64,000 nucleotides of DNA from Prostheceraeus crozeri (GCA_907163375.1 CAJQUW010007764.1:62001-126000); one strand, 5' to 3'. Counted from the stretch's first letter, positions 22,401-33,132 are shown. Made by a program: numbers and translations. The notes: generated by a model not told the origin, from the letters alone.

Positions 22401-22730
22401 GGCAAGCAAATTTGTAATAAAAAATGTGTTGTTTATAAAATTACTTGTAAGCTCTGCCATATGGTGTATGTAGGCGAAACCGGTAGATCGGTTCAAACGA
22501 GAATCAAAGAGCACACGTCTCATAGCAGCAATTTTTCTGCTGTTAAGATGCACTTTAAAGATGTACATTATAAGGATACTATTTGTAGTGACAACATTTT
22601 GTGGGACATCTTGCATGAGAATGTTAAAAACTGTGATAAGAGACGTAATCTCGAGTCGTTGTACATAGCCAAAGTTCCTCCATCTGTACTTATGAATCAT
22701 TGTATAGGTAAAAATGTTGTGTACAAGTGA
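22401..22730 (+). pseudogene. Penelope-like GIY-YIG endonuclease fragment
   Basis: An open frame through KKCVVYKITCKLCHMVYVG then ETGRSVQTRIKEHTSH shows the GIY-YIG signature (VVY ... YVG), the conserved Arg, the EH pair and the cysteine pair between the two halves of the motif (CKLC) that marks Penelope-like endonucleases. A downstream Glu in RRNLESLYI is the candidate metal-binding residue. It would nick target DNA to prime reverse transcription. The frame is open here but detached from its reverse transcriptase. Any ATG start (22461) lies inside the domain, so this is a fragment, not a gene. Confidence 0.8.
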
Positions 22731-22869
22731 ATTTTACCTTTTCTGTACTTCCATGCCTAACTCCATTGTTTACTAACTTTTTTGTAAATAATTTCATTTA
22801 TCTCTCTACTCTCTAGCTTTGTTCTTAGTACTATCTACCTATCATCTTTTTATCTAACAGTTAGTAAAC

Positions 22870-22893
22870 CATAGAAATAGATTGTTTTCTATG
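22870..22893 (+). mobile_element. 24-bp minimal family G element with perfect 8-bp TSD
   Basis: CATAGAAATAGATTGTT joined directly to TTCTATG, i.e. both family G termini with no interior, flanked by TAGTAAAC at 22862-22869 and 22894-22901. It lies inside the Penelope-like insert. The termini match the complete G copy at 50749-51010. Confidence 0.75.
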
Positions 22894-23740
22894 TAGTAAA
22901 CAGTCCTCAATGCTGGTCTTGCAATGCTTCTGTGCAAATGTCAAATCACAAGTGACCAAGCTCTCAGAGCGAAACGTCTTGTGTTGCTAATACAATTGTA
23001 TCCGTCGAAGTTGAACCTCTTTTTCCTTTCATTATCAAACCGGATACGTGGATCCCTACCATAATGTGTTTAATGTTGAACTGGCTGCTCATTGTTCGAT
23101 TGCTATGGTATCATGTCAGAAGATTGTGCCCTTTCATTAACGTTACATGTTCCAATGTTTCCTTTCTAGTCAAACAGAAGAAGAGACGACCTGTCTAATT
23201 CCGTCGGTAGGACAGTTTCTTTGAAGAGTTGCACACGAGAGGCAATTGATCAGTTAGAGATGCGGCATTTCGACATGAGGATTCACTAGGCTAATAAAGG
23301 CAAGAACTCATGACGTTGATACTAAACAACAAAGATTCGTAAAATCATACAAAAAAGAATTTACCGCGCATTTCGAAGACTGGTCAATCTAACAAAAACT
23401 CTTCTGAATTGAAACAATGGATCCACAGCAGAGAACTTTTCCTATGGATTGTGCACACTGTATGTAAGTTGGGGAAAAGGTTGAGTGAAAGAATGTCATC
23501 TCTCAAAACTCTAAAATCTGGAATGTTGCGCATGAGGCTTGCGCGATTCCACAAAATTCTTCGCCGTCATTACGTGATCTCGAAGGGAAAATTGAAATGC
23601 AATTTGACACAAATCTTTACTTAGCATTTCATGACGCAAATATTTTTCCATCTTCAGCTTCTCCCAATAAATCGGAATAATCCTAAGTCTCATCAAATTA
23701 GTGGATCTATTTCCAAAATTATGTTCTAACAAGGTGCCAC

Positions 23741-24312
23741 CTCAGAATTAGACCGGTCGTCTATTCTTCTGTTTCACCAGAAAGGAAGCATCGGAACATG
23801 TAACGTTTATGAAATGGCACAATCTACTGACATACTGATTCAAAACGATGGCACATGCAGGAACTCACTAAGTGGGTAAAAAGAAATTTTCAAAGCCTTG
23901 CAGAGATAGAAAAAATTGTCGTGCGTCGCTTGCGGATTTCCGTGAATTCCTTCAAAATGCTCCGATCGCCACGATTCCTTCAGATTTGCAGAATTCAAAT
24001 CATTGCTCAAATGCTTTCTCGATCATGTTGGGTCCTGCGATCATCATTAAAAAAGTTAGCAGGTGCTCGAAGAATTGATCACAAACTTCTCTGTAGAACT
24101 TGACATCGACTGTGTCTCTTTGCTGTGTGATCCGGTTGATAACAGTCACTGAAACTTCGCACAATTTGGCGCGTTTGATGTAGATCTGGTTGCTCATTGT
24201 TCGATTGCTATGATATTATGTCAGCAGATTGTGACCTTTCATTAACGTTTCATGTTCCAATGCTTCCTTTCTATTCAAAAACAGAAGAAGAGACGACCTG
24301 TCTAATTCTGTG
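23741..24312 (+). mobile_element. hAT-type MITE family A, rearranged copy with extended TIR
   Basis: The body from CTGATTCAAAACGATGG to TGTCTAATTCTGTG is standard family A. The left ~110 bp (CTCAGAATTAGACCGG, then a GGAAGCATCGGAACATGTAA-like block and AATCTACTGACAT) is instead an inverted copy of the right end. The normal left end is replaced, giving long inverted termini. Flanking 8-mers are too different to call a duplication. Confidence 0.7.
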
Positions 24313-24493
24313 GTGCGAAGTTTTCAATGACATGGTCAGTTCTTGTCCTATATTTTTCCATAGTGTCGGATTTCTATGTTACTAGAATATCGGAGTCGGA
24401 TATAAAGTGATAGGACCCAAGTCTTCGACCTATAGACCCAACATATGAAACAAACAGATAATTCACCTTTTTTATAACTTATCAGTGACTTGA

Positions 24494-24856
24494 TGTCAAA
24501 TCGCGCCTCGATCAGAAAAAAAGAACAACCGTCAGTACAAAGCTTCTAGTCGAGAAATCCGACGTGAAGTGAAAACAAGAAAATATGAGGCATACCGATT
24601 TATCAGATCTCTCCTTGCCTTATACATAATACGTCCCTATTATTCACTTTTCCACGATGCAAGAAAAAATATATCTCTCCCTCAATTTATAGACGATTTT
24701 TTATTTATCAAAAATTTTGATATTCCTGACTGTTTGCTTAGAATATGGCAGGAATACATTGAGGACCGAAAATCTGATTCGCCAAACAAACAAGCTGGTT
24801 TGAAGAATAGCTCTACCTTGCTAGTGTCTAGTTCTAAACAGAAATCTGCCACTTAA
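24494..24856 (+). other. Unrecognised open frame, ~120 codons
   Basis: The frame is open from a stop at 24491 to 24856. It is basic at first (SSREIRREVKTRKYEAYRF), then hydrophobic/aromatic (ALYIIRPYYSLFHD), then LPQFIDDFLFIKNFDIPDC and a Lys/Ser-rich end. No start codon context or splice sites are convincing. It could be an exon, an element remnant or chance. No function is proposed. Confidence 0.2.
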
Positions 24857-25510
24857 CAATTCTCAATATTATATCAATAGATCGACCACTTGATTCACCT
24901 CCGATGTCGATTTGATGCCACAATTTTCCTAGTACATGTTGTCTCCCGATAATATCATGATTAAGTTTGAGAGTATCTAACTACCGAAGTAACATGAACA
25001 GCGCATGACAAATTTTGTTTCAATTTTTGGGAATAATTGTTACAATTTAGGAGCAACCTGCGCAACTTAGCAGGTGATCTTCATGACTTTTTAAGTAACA
25101 ACAAATCAAGTTTGGTAGAGAATTGGAATAAATTTCTTGCATGTAATAATGAAATCCTGGCCTCCAGCTCCTCGTCCCATAAGTTCCTAAATTCACATGT
25201 TCCTTCACGTTAACTCTTCACCATGTCTTGAATATATATTCTTGAATCAGAGGAATAAGAAATTGAAATAGATTATCTGACAAAAAATAAAGTAAAATGT
25301 AATTATTTTGCCAAGTTAATTTCAAAATTGCATTGTAATGGAGTGATACTGTTGCGTTTTGTTTCAACTCTTGCATTTTCTGAAACTGATGCTTGAATTT
25401 GATTCAATTGTTTTCACAAGTAACCTGCCAATTGACAAATCTATCAAATCTCAACAGAAGTAGCCACCACGAGACATGGATCGGACTGTTGCACCTCATT
25501 AGTCGTGGGA
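24857..25510. other. No feature seen
   Basis: AT-rich, no supportable gene or repeat. Confidence 0.35.
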
Positions 25511-25882
25511 AGGTTTGAGGCAGCGACGTTGGAGCTACAGGACGTGCAAGCATACCCTCCAGCCACAAGACCACCACACCATCTGTTGAGAGCGTAAATT
25601 AGCCAGAAAGGCACTGTTTTGATGCAGGCACGTGGAGGGCGGATTGTTTTATGCAACGACTTAATTCTGCATCCGATATTGAGTTCCACCTGTTTCAAGC
25701 AGGCGCTACTCATTACATGTTTTCACCCACTCAATAAAGGGTCGGGTGACAATGAGGTTAGAGGGAATGCTTGCAATCTCCTCTAGCTCCAACGTCGCTG
25801 GTTCATGAATTATCCAACCTCGTTCGGTCAACAGGCCGAAACATGTCTCGTAGTGGCTACATCTTTCGGCCTGTTGACCGAA
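25511..25882. repeat. Inverted-repeat region with a perfect 19-bp stem hairpin
   Basis: CAGCGACGTTGGAGCT near 25516 is mirrored by AGCTCCAACGTCGCTG near 25785. Just beyond, TTCGGTCAACAGGCCGAAA (25823-25841) pairs exactly with TTTCGGCCTGTTGACCGAA (25864-25882) around a 22-base loop. The GAAA-containing stem is reminiscent of retroelement terminal hairpins, but the family cannot be assigned. Confidence 0.55.
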
Positions 25883-25995
25883 GAAGAGGACACGTACCGA
25901 AATGGATAGCGCGAGGAGAATTTGCGAGGCTTCGTTCAAAGGAAACATCGGACAGCAGCGTGCCTCAACACCGGCAGATGTGTAAACTGACACTT

Positions 25996-26185
25996 TGAAT
26001 ATGTGGAGAGGAGGATAGCTTTTTTTGGTGATAAGCTGAATATCAAAAAAGTTCAAATTCCAAAAGAGTGCCAAATGAGAGCACTCTTTTGGAATTTGAA
26101 CTTTTTTGGTATTCAGCTTACCACCAAAAAAGCTATCCTCCTCTCTACATATTCAGAATGATCAATAACGGAGAATTTTTTCATC
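25996..26185. mobile_element. Palindromic insertion flanked by 14-bp direct repeats
   Basis: A near-perfect palindrome (about 25996-26157; arms ~77 bp, containing AGGATAGCTTTTTTTGGTG and TTCAAATTCCAAAAGAGTGC with their mirrors) plus a short tail. GTAAACTGACACTT is present exactly at 25982-25995 and 26186-26199. The duplication indicates an insertion event. Its length is greater than the 8-9 bp of typical MITEs. Confidence 0.65.
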
Positions 26186-26199
26186 GTAAACTGACACTT

Positions 26200-27044
26200 A
26201 GGAACCGTCTGTCTAATTGCTTCTCTATCATATAGATCAACGTCCACAACAGCTTTTTACTCAGAGTGCGAGAGGCTTTAGAAATAAAGTCACGTGACCC
26301 AGTTTTGCGACGGCAGAAGGATCGTGTATTCGCTTTTCAACATTGTATATGGATCAGTACACAACTGAACGAGAAGCTCCGCAAGCTCTCATGTGACTTT
26401 CTTTTTTTCCAGAAACATACATACATCAACAACTTGCGGTGTTTTTATTTACAAAATCATAAAAGTGAGCAATCCACGATTCGATTGATTCAAAAAGTGT
26501 AATTTAGGTCTGACAGCTGCTGATATCGTGCTACTCATAAATTCAACAATAGTAGTAACCATTGACAATTCAAAAATGCGTCTTGTAGCGTCCTCCTGTG
26601 CAATGGGAACCTGCTTATTTGACACATGTGCCCCGGTGACCATGGTGCGATTACCTCATTATCGTATGCATGTGTATTTGTGATTCTTTTCCGCCCGTCT
26701 CGATTTTCTATTCAACAACAGCTGTTTTTTGAGTATGAGTGCATTTAAAAGTCATATTTCATCCACTTCTGATAATTCATTTCCAGCTGGTGAAAACGTC
26801 TCTCGATGGCTCATCTTTGATATAATTTTTCTAAACATGCAGCAGACAATCAGTCCGATATCAAAATGATGCATGTTATGCAAACAATTATAACTAGATA
26901 ACATTTCATAATTTGGTCACTTGATTATAATTAATTGATTAAAACTTATTATCATAGAAATTGGACATTATAACCGTATTACTAATAGTGGATTCACCAA
27001 CCGACTACAGAGTTGATCATAGAAATAATTTATCTAAATTTACC
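26200..27044. other. No feature seen
   Basis: AT-rich, with short unsupported frames only. Confidence 0.35.
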
Positions 27045-28110
27045 GCTCATAACCCTTTAAGCACACAAACATGCAGTGTAAACAGTCTGCAGAGAACAAA
27101 GACATGCCTTCGCTAAATGTTTTGTTTTGAACTTTCGTTTACCTTGCATGGTATTTGCGCACTTAAACGGTAACGATGATAAATGTTGAAGAAGTTTGAA
27201 AGGGAGCTATTGAACTTATTTGAGTAAAACTTACATCGCAAGGATTCTGAAGATACCGAACATGAACCGAACATTTTGATGAAAGAGCGAGAACATGCTA
27301 TTTTCAGTCAAAAAATCATAATTTCATAATAGCTTCACGAGCTTTTTCATCAAAAATGTTCATGCATGGTATCTTCAGAAGCCTTGTAATTTAAGCAGTG
27401 CGAGCACGCACTTAAGTATTATTCAAGTAAGTTCAATAGTCTTTTTCCAAACTTCTTCAACAATTTTTTTCATTGCGGTTAAGTACACAAACAAGGAAAG
27501 TAAACAATTTGCAGCAGCTGTGACAGAACAAAGACATTCCTTCGCTGATTGTTTTGTTTTGAACCTTCGCTCACCTTACTTCAGCGGTAAAGAGAAAAAC
27601 TATTAAAGAAGTTTGAAAAAGAACTACATGTATTGAACTTAAAGCTTACATATTCACTTTCTTTACATCGCAAGGATTCTGAAGATGCAAGACATGAAGA
27701 TATTTTATGAAAAAGTAAGAATGCAACATTTTCAGTCAAAAGAGTCAGGATATTGTGGATAACTTGACGATGTCACTAATTTCTATTAGCTCACCGATTT
27801 TGATGACCAGCATATCAAAAGAGAGTTCAGGAAATGCTCGTTCTCCCCGTGCCTGATTAATTATCGTACTCACATGCTTTCTTATTGATAAATTGTGATT
27901 TGTAAATTGACCAATTTACATATTTTGAGCTCTGCTCAGTAAATGCAGCAACGGATCCACGTCTACCGTGGCTCATTTGAAAGCTGAGAATACAAGCTCT
28001 CGAATGATATTTGGCACGCTGATGTGCGACGGTGAGACACGTTTGTAAGGCATGAGAATCGATTTAATTCAGGAAAATTTCGGTTGTCCGTCTTTTATGA
28101 TCAGCTGAAC
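27045..28110. repeat. Dispersed repeat family B, inverted fragment plus copy 2
   Basis: 27168-27215 (TGTTGAAGAAGTTTGAAAG...) is mirrored at 27430-27482, forming an inverted arrangement. 27500-28110 then repeats the family in the same orientation as 2045-2700. AGAACAAAGACAT and TGTTTTGTTTTGAAC occur in both subparts. Non-coding. Confidence 0.6.
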
Positions 28111-28175
28111 AGAAGCGAGAATCGGATTTCTATGGCTCTTTATATTCTCAGCTGCATTTGTTCGAACATGGTTGT

Positions 28176-28220
28176 ATATCCATCCAATGCCTGTTGGTTC
28201 ATAATGCATTGGATGGATAT
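28176..28220. repeat. Perfect 15-bp stem hairpin
   Basis: ATATCCATCCAATGC (28176-28190) pairs exactly with GCATTGGATGGATAT (28206-28220) across a 15-base loop. It sits between a family B copy and a family A copy. Confidence 0.6.
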
Positions 28221-28616
28221 GACAAAGTTGCGTTCTTTCACGCCGACATGCTCGCTGAACCAACCGAACTCTGTTGTTTAGAATGCTCCAGCCAGACACT
28301 GAGTGGTTGTGGCAACCGTGCTGCGGTAGAACGAACCAAATAACCGTGATGATGAAGTAAATTTCGAAGTTTTGGTTAGGTTGAACATACTTTAATTAAG
28401 TCATTGCCCTTCAAGTGAACCAGAATCAAGCTATCTTTTCTTCAATCCGGCTAACGCTAACAGCATCTATTTATAGAATGATGTTATTGTTCGATTTCTA
28501 TGGTTCTAACGGCTCTATTAAGAGAACCGGATTATGATGAATGAAATAGATCGTGGTGAACAAAGATGTGGTTGGTTGAAAGAAACCTAATGTGGTTAGA
28601 AGACAACAGTCGTTAA

Positions 28617-30992
28617 CACAGAATTAGATTGTTTAAGCTTCTCACTTCAAAACGTTTAAGCTGAACTGATTCAAAACGATGGCACATGCAGGAACTTGCT
28701 AAGTGGGCAAAAAGAAATTCTTAATGCCTTGCAGAGATAGAAAAAGAGTGGTGTGTTGCTTGATGATTGCTGTGAATTCCTTCAAAATGCTCCGATCGTC
28801 ACGATTCCTTCAGATTCGAATAACTCAGGTCATTGCGCAAAAGTTTTCTCTATAATGTTGATCCTTCCGATCATTATCAAAAAGGATAGCAGGCGCTCTA
28901 AAAAGCGCTTGCAAACTTCTCTGTAGAGCTTGACATCGGCTGTGCCTCTGCTGTGTGATCGGGTTGATAACAGTCATTGTAAATTCGTGCCATTTGGCGT
29001 GTTTAATGTTGAACTGGCTGCTAATTGTTCGATTGCTATGATATTATGTCAGCAGATTGTGCCATTTCATTAGCGTTACATGTTCCAATGTTTCCTTTCT
29101 AGTCAAACAGCAGAAGAAATGACTGCTTGTCAGTGGCGACGCCAGCCGTCTGTTTTCGGCAGGGCCAAGGCAGAGCCAAATAGATTCGTGGCAGGGCCGC
29201 ATAAATGTATGCCAAGGTCATTCCAAACAATGTTGAAAAGTACATTTTTGGGGTCCCTACAGATATAATGAGAACAGTAAGTCACCAAGAGGCCTGTATT
29301 ATGTAGCCCTATCACTATGCGAAACGGTAGTAGCAAAATTTACTGATGCTTAGCCAATTATGCCAATTCGTGCTTATATTCTGATGACATGAGGCAGATT
29401 TCTACTTCTATAAGCGGCGTCCTATAATTCATATCCCGCAATCCTCACCATCATTTACATATGATAAATACGGAGATAAGCCAACCTCGTATTATGTATA
29501 GGTTCCTTATTTAGAGGATTATTTTTTTCTTTGAGGCAATTATTCATTAAACCATTTGAAGAAAAACAAAAAAGTACAATAAATTCTTTTAATAGCAGTA
29601 TCTTGTGAAAGAAAAAGTCATGAAAATCTGAAACTAATCGCTCCAGATAAACGGGAAAAAAATCACAAAGCGTATGGTAAAACAGCAGGATATATCGTAC
29701 AATCAGATAAAACAAGATTGTGTGTACGCGTATTAAATCTCAAATACCCTAAAAAAACAAAAATGGTAGACCGAATTGGGAGAAAATAATTACCCCCAAA
29801 AAATTGTATACCGGATTGGGAGACAATAACATGAGGTGGGCATCCCTCTGTTTCATGAATATCTTTTGCCTGAGAACTGAAGAGATACACTCATGCAATT
29901 TAATACTCATGACACGTTCATGCTCATTTATAATGATCAGTTTCTGGGGAACTCAACGAGTTTGTTAAGATATGATACACTAAGATGTGCATGAATTCAG
30001 AGGGATGCTTGAGAAATACAAAGAAGGTATAAATCCTCTTTAGCTGCCACGCAAGCAATCAATAATTGCGTCAACTCTACTGTAAATGTCTTTGTAAAAG
30101 ATACTTGTATAAAAAAATTAATGAAGCATAATGCGACAGTTTGGATATAGTGAACCGAATTGGTCAACAACAATGTCAAGATCGATCATTTTCGCTCTCG
30201 ATTTGTGAGCAGCAATAATTATGATGTCGGACAACCTTTCAGTTGACATGGCCTATTATCTTACAACTTAAAAATCTAAAGGATAGACCCTATGCGTCAA
30301 TGATACGACCTTTTAAAAAGGTTGCTCTAACATAATGCGTATTTCGCAATACTATTAACTACTACTGTAAAATTGGAAATACTTCCTTGATTCTGAAATC
30401 TGGTCAATCTGGACGTCCGCATGAAATCCGGACTGTCGGCAGCCCTGTGCCAAAAAATGAAATAAATAAGATTTTGGCCGTATTGGCCCTCCGATAAATA
30501 TAGCGTATTAATTGTCCTAATTTTCCTTAAAATTGTAATTACGAATTCAGTTTATAGTTATAGAGTTTATTTTATTTGCATAAATTAGGTATTGGTGAAT
30601 GATTAGCCTAATAAGAGTGCAAGATGATAAGAGTGTAAAACAATTTGAAAAAAATATCACAGCTGATCGTCAAGGTCATGGACATCCAATTTAGATTGTC
30701 CGTTTTTAAACAAACCGATAAAAATAATTGGTTTGTCAATGGAGAGAGAACAGCCGTCGTTACAACAAATACGTGTCAAATATTTCATCTGTATTCTCTG
30801 CAAAACAACCATACCAAATAAGAATAATACAAAAAAATGAATAAAATATTGCTACACTGTTAATTTACGAAATGTTCAAAATTCTCTCAAAAAGTTGGCA
30901 GGGCCACAGGCAGGGCCAGATGAAATTTGGCAGGGCCGCGGCCCTGCCTGGCCCGCCCCTGCCGTCGCCCCTGCTACTTGTCTAATTCTTTG
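28617..30992 (+). mobile_element. hAT-type MITE family A, interrupted by a second hAT element
   Basis: Left end CACAGAATTAGATTGTTTAA, right end ACTTGTCTAATTCTTTG. Flanking 8-mers GTCGTTAA (28609-28616) and GTTGTTAA (30993-31000) match at 7 of 8. The body is standard family A. The last ~25 bp are separated from the rest by the insert at 29131-30973. Confidence 0.85.
29131..30973 (+). mobile_element. Non-autonomous hAT element nested in MITE A (1843 bp)
   Basis: Termini CAGTGGCGACGCCAG and, in reverse, CAGGGGCGACGGCAG are classic hAT ends (CAGNGGCG). Duplications CTGCTTGT (29123-29130) and CTACTTGT (30974-30981) match at 7 of 8. Both subterminal regions carry several GGCAGGGCC-type motifs, probable transposase-binding sites. 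No hAT transposase (RNase-H fold or BED zinc finger) is readable in any frame, so it is non-autonomous or fully decayed. Confidence 0.85.
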
Positions 30993-31000
30993 GTTGTTAA

Positions 31001-31790
31001 TTAGATTGTGGCTCTGTTGACCAAAATTTCACATAGTCTGATTTAACGGAACTTTGACTTATTATCTATGCATGTAAAGTATCTTCATTCGGTCTCATGC
31101 CTTCACTGCTTTTCAAATGATTAATTGTCTGTGAAATTTGGAAATTCCATAAGTGTCTTTGAAATGTAAAGTGATGGGGTCTGAAATCATCAGACATTGT
31201 ATTTTTCACGTGGCGTTACTAAAAGCAGTTTAAAAACAAAAATATAGAGGCAAGGTGCATGTCTTTTTCAAACTTTGTCTTGTACAAAACGCAAAATGAC
31301 TCTGATTCCTATATTCTGTTAGAAAACAGATGTGATATACGGCTAATTGACAGGAAAGTGTAGTTGTTAAATACATCCAACCAAGTGATAATGGAGCTCT
31401 GTAGGCTGAACAATTGATTTTTCATGTAGTCTCTGGGAAATCGCTTCTATCCACTCAGGAAAGTACTTAAAGAATTCCCAACTAGCTGACACAGACTGTG
31501 CAAGCATCACCCATGCACAGGAAGTTTACCATTCACCAAAATGTTTGAATTACAGCGCACCATGCCTGTCAGACCGTATTTATTTTTAATGGAACAAATA
31601 TTGGCTATATTTGCCATTCGTTGTAGATACCATGAGAGTTGTGCTCATAATGATGTTTGCATGGAAGTTTATTTGCATACAGTGGTTGACATGAAAGTAT
31701 GGAACGTTCATAAAATTTCTAAAATATTCTAATATAGGGCGCAGCTTTCTCTTATAAAATAGACGAAGAAACGAAATGTACCGAAATGGG
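31001..31790. other. No feature seen
   Basis: AT-rich spacer. The last part may belong to the following LINE, but no protein similarity can be read upstream of 31791. Confidence 0.35.
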
Positions 31791-32462
31791 CTGATGATGT
31801 AAATTTGTCTGTGAATCGTTTAAAGTCCAAGTGTATTTTTCTCAACAAGTCTGTAAATTGCGAACCTATTCCTTTGCCGCAAATTGAGTTTTTTTTAATT
31901 CACATAAGATTTTGGGAATAACGTGGTCTAGTAACGTAACATGGAGTGAGCATTTTGACAATGTAGCACGTATTTTCATACAGAGAACGTATTGTTTGAG
32001 GGTGCTAAAAACTTGTCTACCTAAGAAATAACTTTTATGTGTGTACAAGAGCTTGCTTAGACCTCTTCTGGAATATTGTGCTCCATTGTTCGTCTGTTTG
32101 CCCATGACATTGACTGCACAAAGACGTGCCCACCGTATCATCTGTGGCAAAGATTGCGGGAAGACTGCCTTGAAATGCTGGATGTTAGACGAAAGAACAT
32201 TGCCTCATCGCTGTTTGAAAAGTCTGAAGACCCATCACATTGTTTGTGCCAGTTCTTACCACGTCAAAGTGACCGCTCTGAGCATCTTATTGTCCCTTAA
32301 ATCAGAACAACTCGACGACAATCTTCTTTCTTTGTTTATATGAACTTTGATCTTCACGATACGTGTTAAATAGCTTGCTTCTATTTGCTTCCATGACTGT
32401 AACTTTGTAAGTGTAACTTGATTTTCATTTGATTTAAATATACTGTACAATTATGAATGAAT
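31791..32462 (+). pseudogene. LINE reverse-transcriptase C-terminal half, frameshifted
   Basis: Readable in pieces: PKWADDVNLSVNRLKSKCIF carries the RT catalytic box (ADD), then, after a frame change near 31890, KILGITWSSNVTWSEHFDN, a stop near 32027, and VYKSLLRPLLEYCAPLFVC from about 32040. A second frame change follows before AHRIICG...SHCLCQFLPRQSDRSEHLIVP. The order and motifs are those of CR1/L2-like ORF2 proteins. The copy ends in a (TGAA)n tail near 32450-32462 and is 5'-truncated at the RT catalytic box. Confidence 0.8.
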
Positions 32463-32796
32463 GAAATCTTTCGAAATTAGATGAAATATGAATTGTAGTA
32501 CCAAGGATATTATATCATGCTATGAAGTGTGGGTATTGCGGTGAGGTTTATTTAGGGCAAGCAGATATTTTTCGGTCTACACCATTTCCACTTTAATTAC
32601 AGAACTCTGCAGTTATATTCAAGAATCCAGCAGATTTATTTCAGCATTTCAAGTTTATATTTCAGATTGAAGCATTTATATTTTTGACAACAGCATTTTA
32701 ATTTCAGAGAATTTTTGTGCGTGTGTTTAAATCATTTGTATTTGAGAATGCAACACTTATATTTCAGACTTTGTCATTTCTAATTCAGAAATAGAC

Positions 32797-33132
32797 TTTA
32801 TATTTCAGAAATGATCATTTATAGTTCATTTTTAGTCATTTATATTTCAGAATTCCAGAAAAGACGATATATATTTAAGAAAGTGTCATTTATATTTCAG
32901 ATTTGCAGTTTATATTTCAGAAATGATCATTTATAATTCACTTTTAGTCATTTATACTTCAGAATTCCAGAAAAGACGATATATATTTAAGAAAGTGTCA
33001 TTTATATTTCAGATTTGCAGTTTATATTTCAGAAATGATCATTTATAATTCACTTTTAGTCATTTATACTTCAGAATTCCAGAAAAGACGATATATATTT
33101 AAGAAAGTGTCATTTATATTTCAGATTTGCAG
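32797..33132. repeat. Three tandem 112-bp units in the left foldback arm
   Basis: Units start with TTTATATTTCAGAAATGATC at 32797, 32909 and 33021. The first unit has the variants TATAGTTCATTTTTAG and ATATTTCAGAATTCC. The second and third share TATAATTCACTTTTAG and ATACTTCAGAATTCC. The right arm carries one unit of each type. Confidence 0.85.

Larger units (their letters stand above)
22319..23065 (+). mobile_element. Penelope-like element insertion with 15-bp target duplication
   Basis: Inserted in MITE A. GTGTTTAATGTTGAA is repeated exactly at 22304-22318 and 23066-23080. The insert starts with a ~75-bp segment that recurs in opposite orientation near its end (about 22960-23032): GAGCGAAACGT, then TTGTGTTGCTAATACAATTG and TATCCGTCGAAGTTGAACC. 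Inverted partial terminal repeats are typical of Penelope-like copies. Between them lies a GIY-YIG coding fragment. The reverse transcriptase is absent (5' truncation). Confidence 0.8.
21922..23205 (+). mobile_element. hAT-type MITE family A, copy 1, interrupted by a Penelope-like element
   Basis: Left end CACAGAATTTGATTG, right end GACCTGTCTAATTCCGTC. Flanking 8-mers GGCAAGAC (21914-21921) and GGTAGGAC (23206-23213) match at 6 of 8. Family body blocks are present: CGATGGCACA, TGCCTTGCAGAGAT, GATCCGGTTGATAACAGTCA and GATTGTGCC. A foreign block at 22319-23065 splits the copy. Confidence 0.8.

Noticed and set aside
22356-22700. 114-codon minus-strand frame within the Penelope-like element
   Set aside because: It lies opposite the GIY-YIG coding fragment and has no recognisable domain.
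22319-23065. Reading the repeated ends of this insert as LTRs of an LTR retroelement
   Set aside because: The repeats are inverted, the coding fragment is a GIY-YIG endonuclease, and no protease, integrase or capsid motif is present. This is a Penelope-like element.
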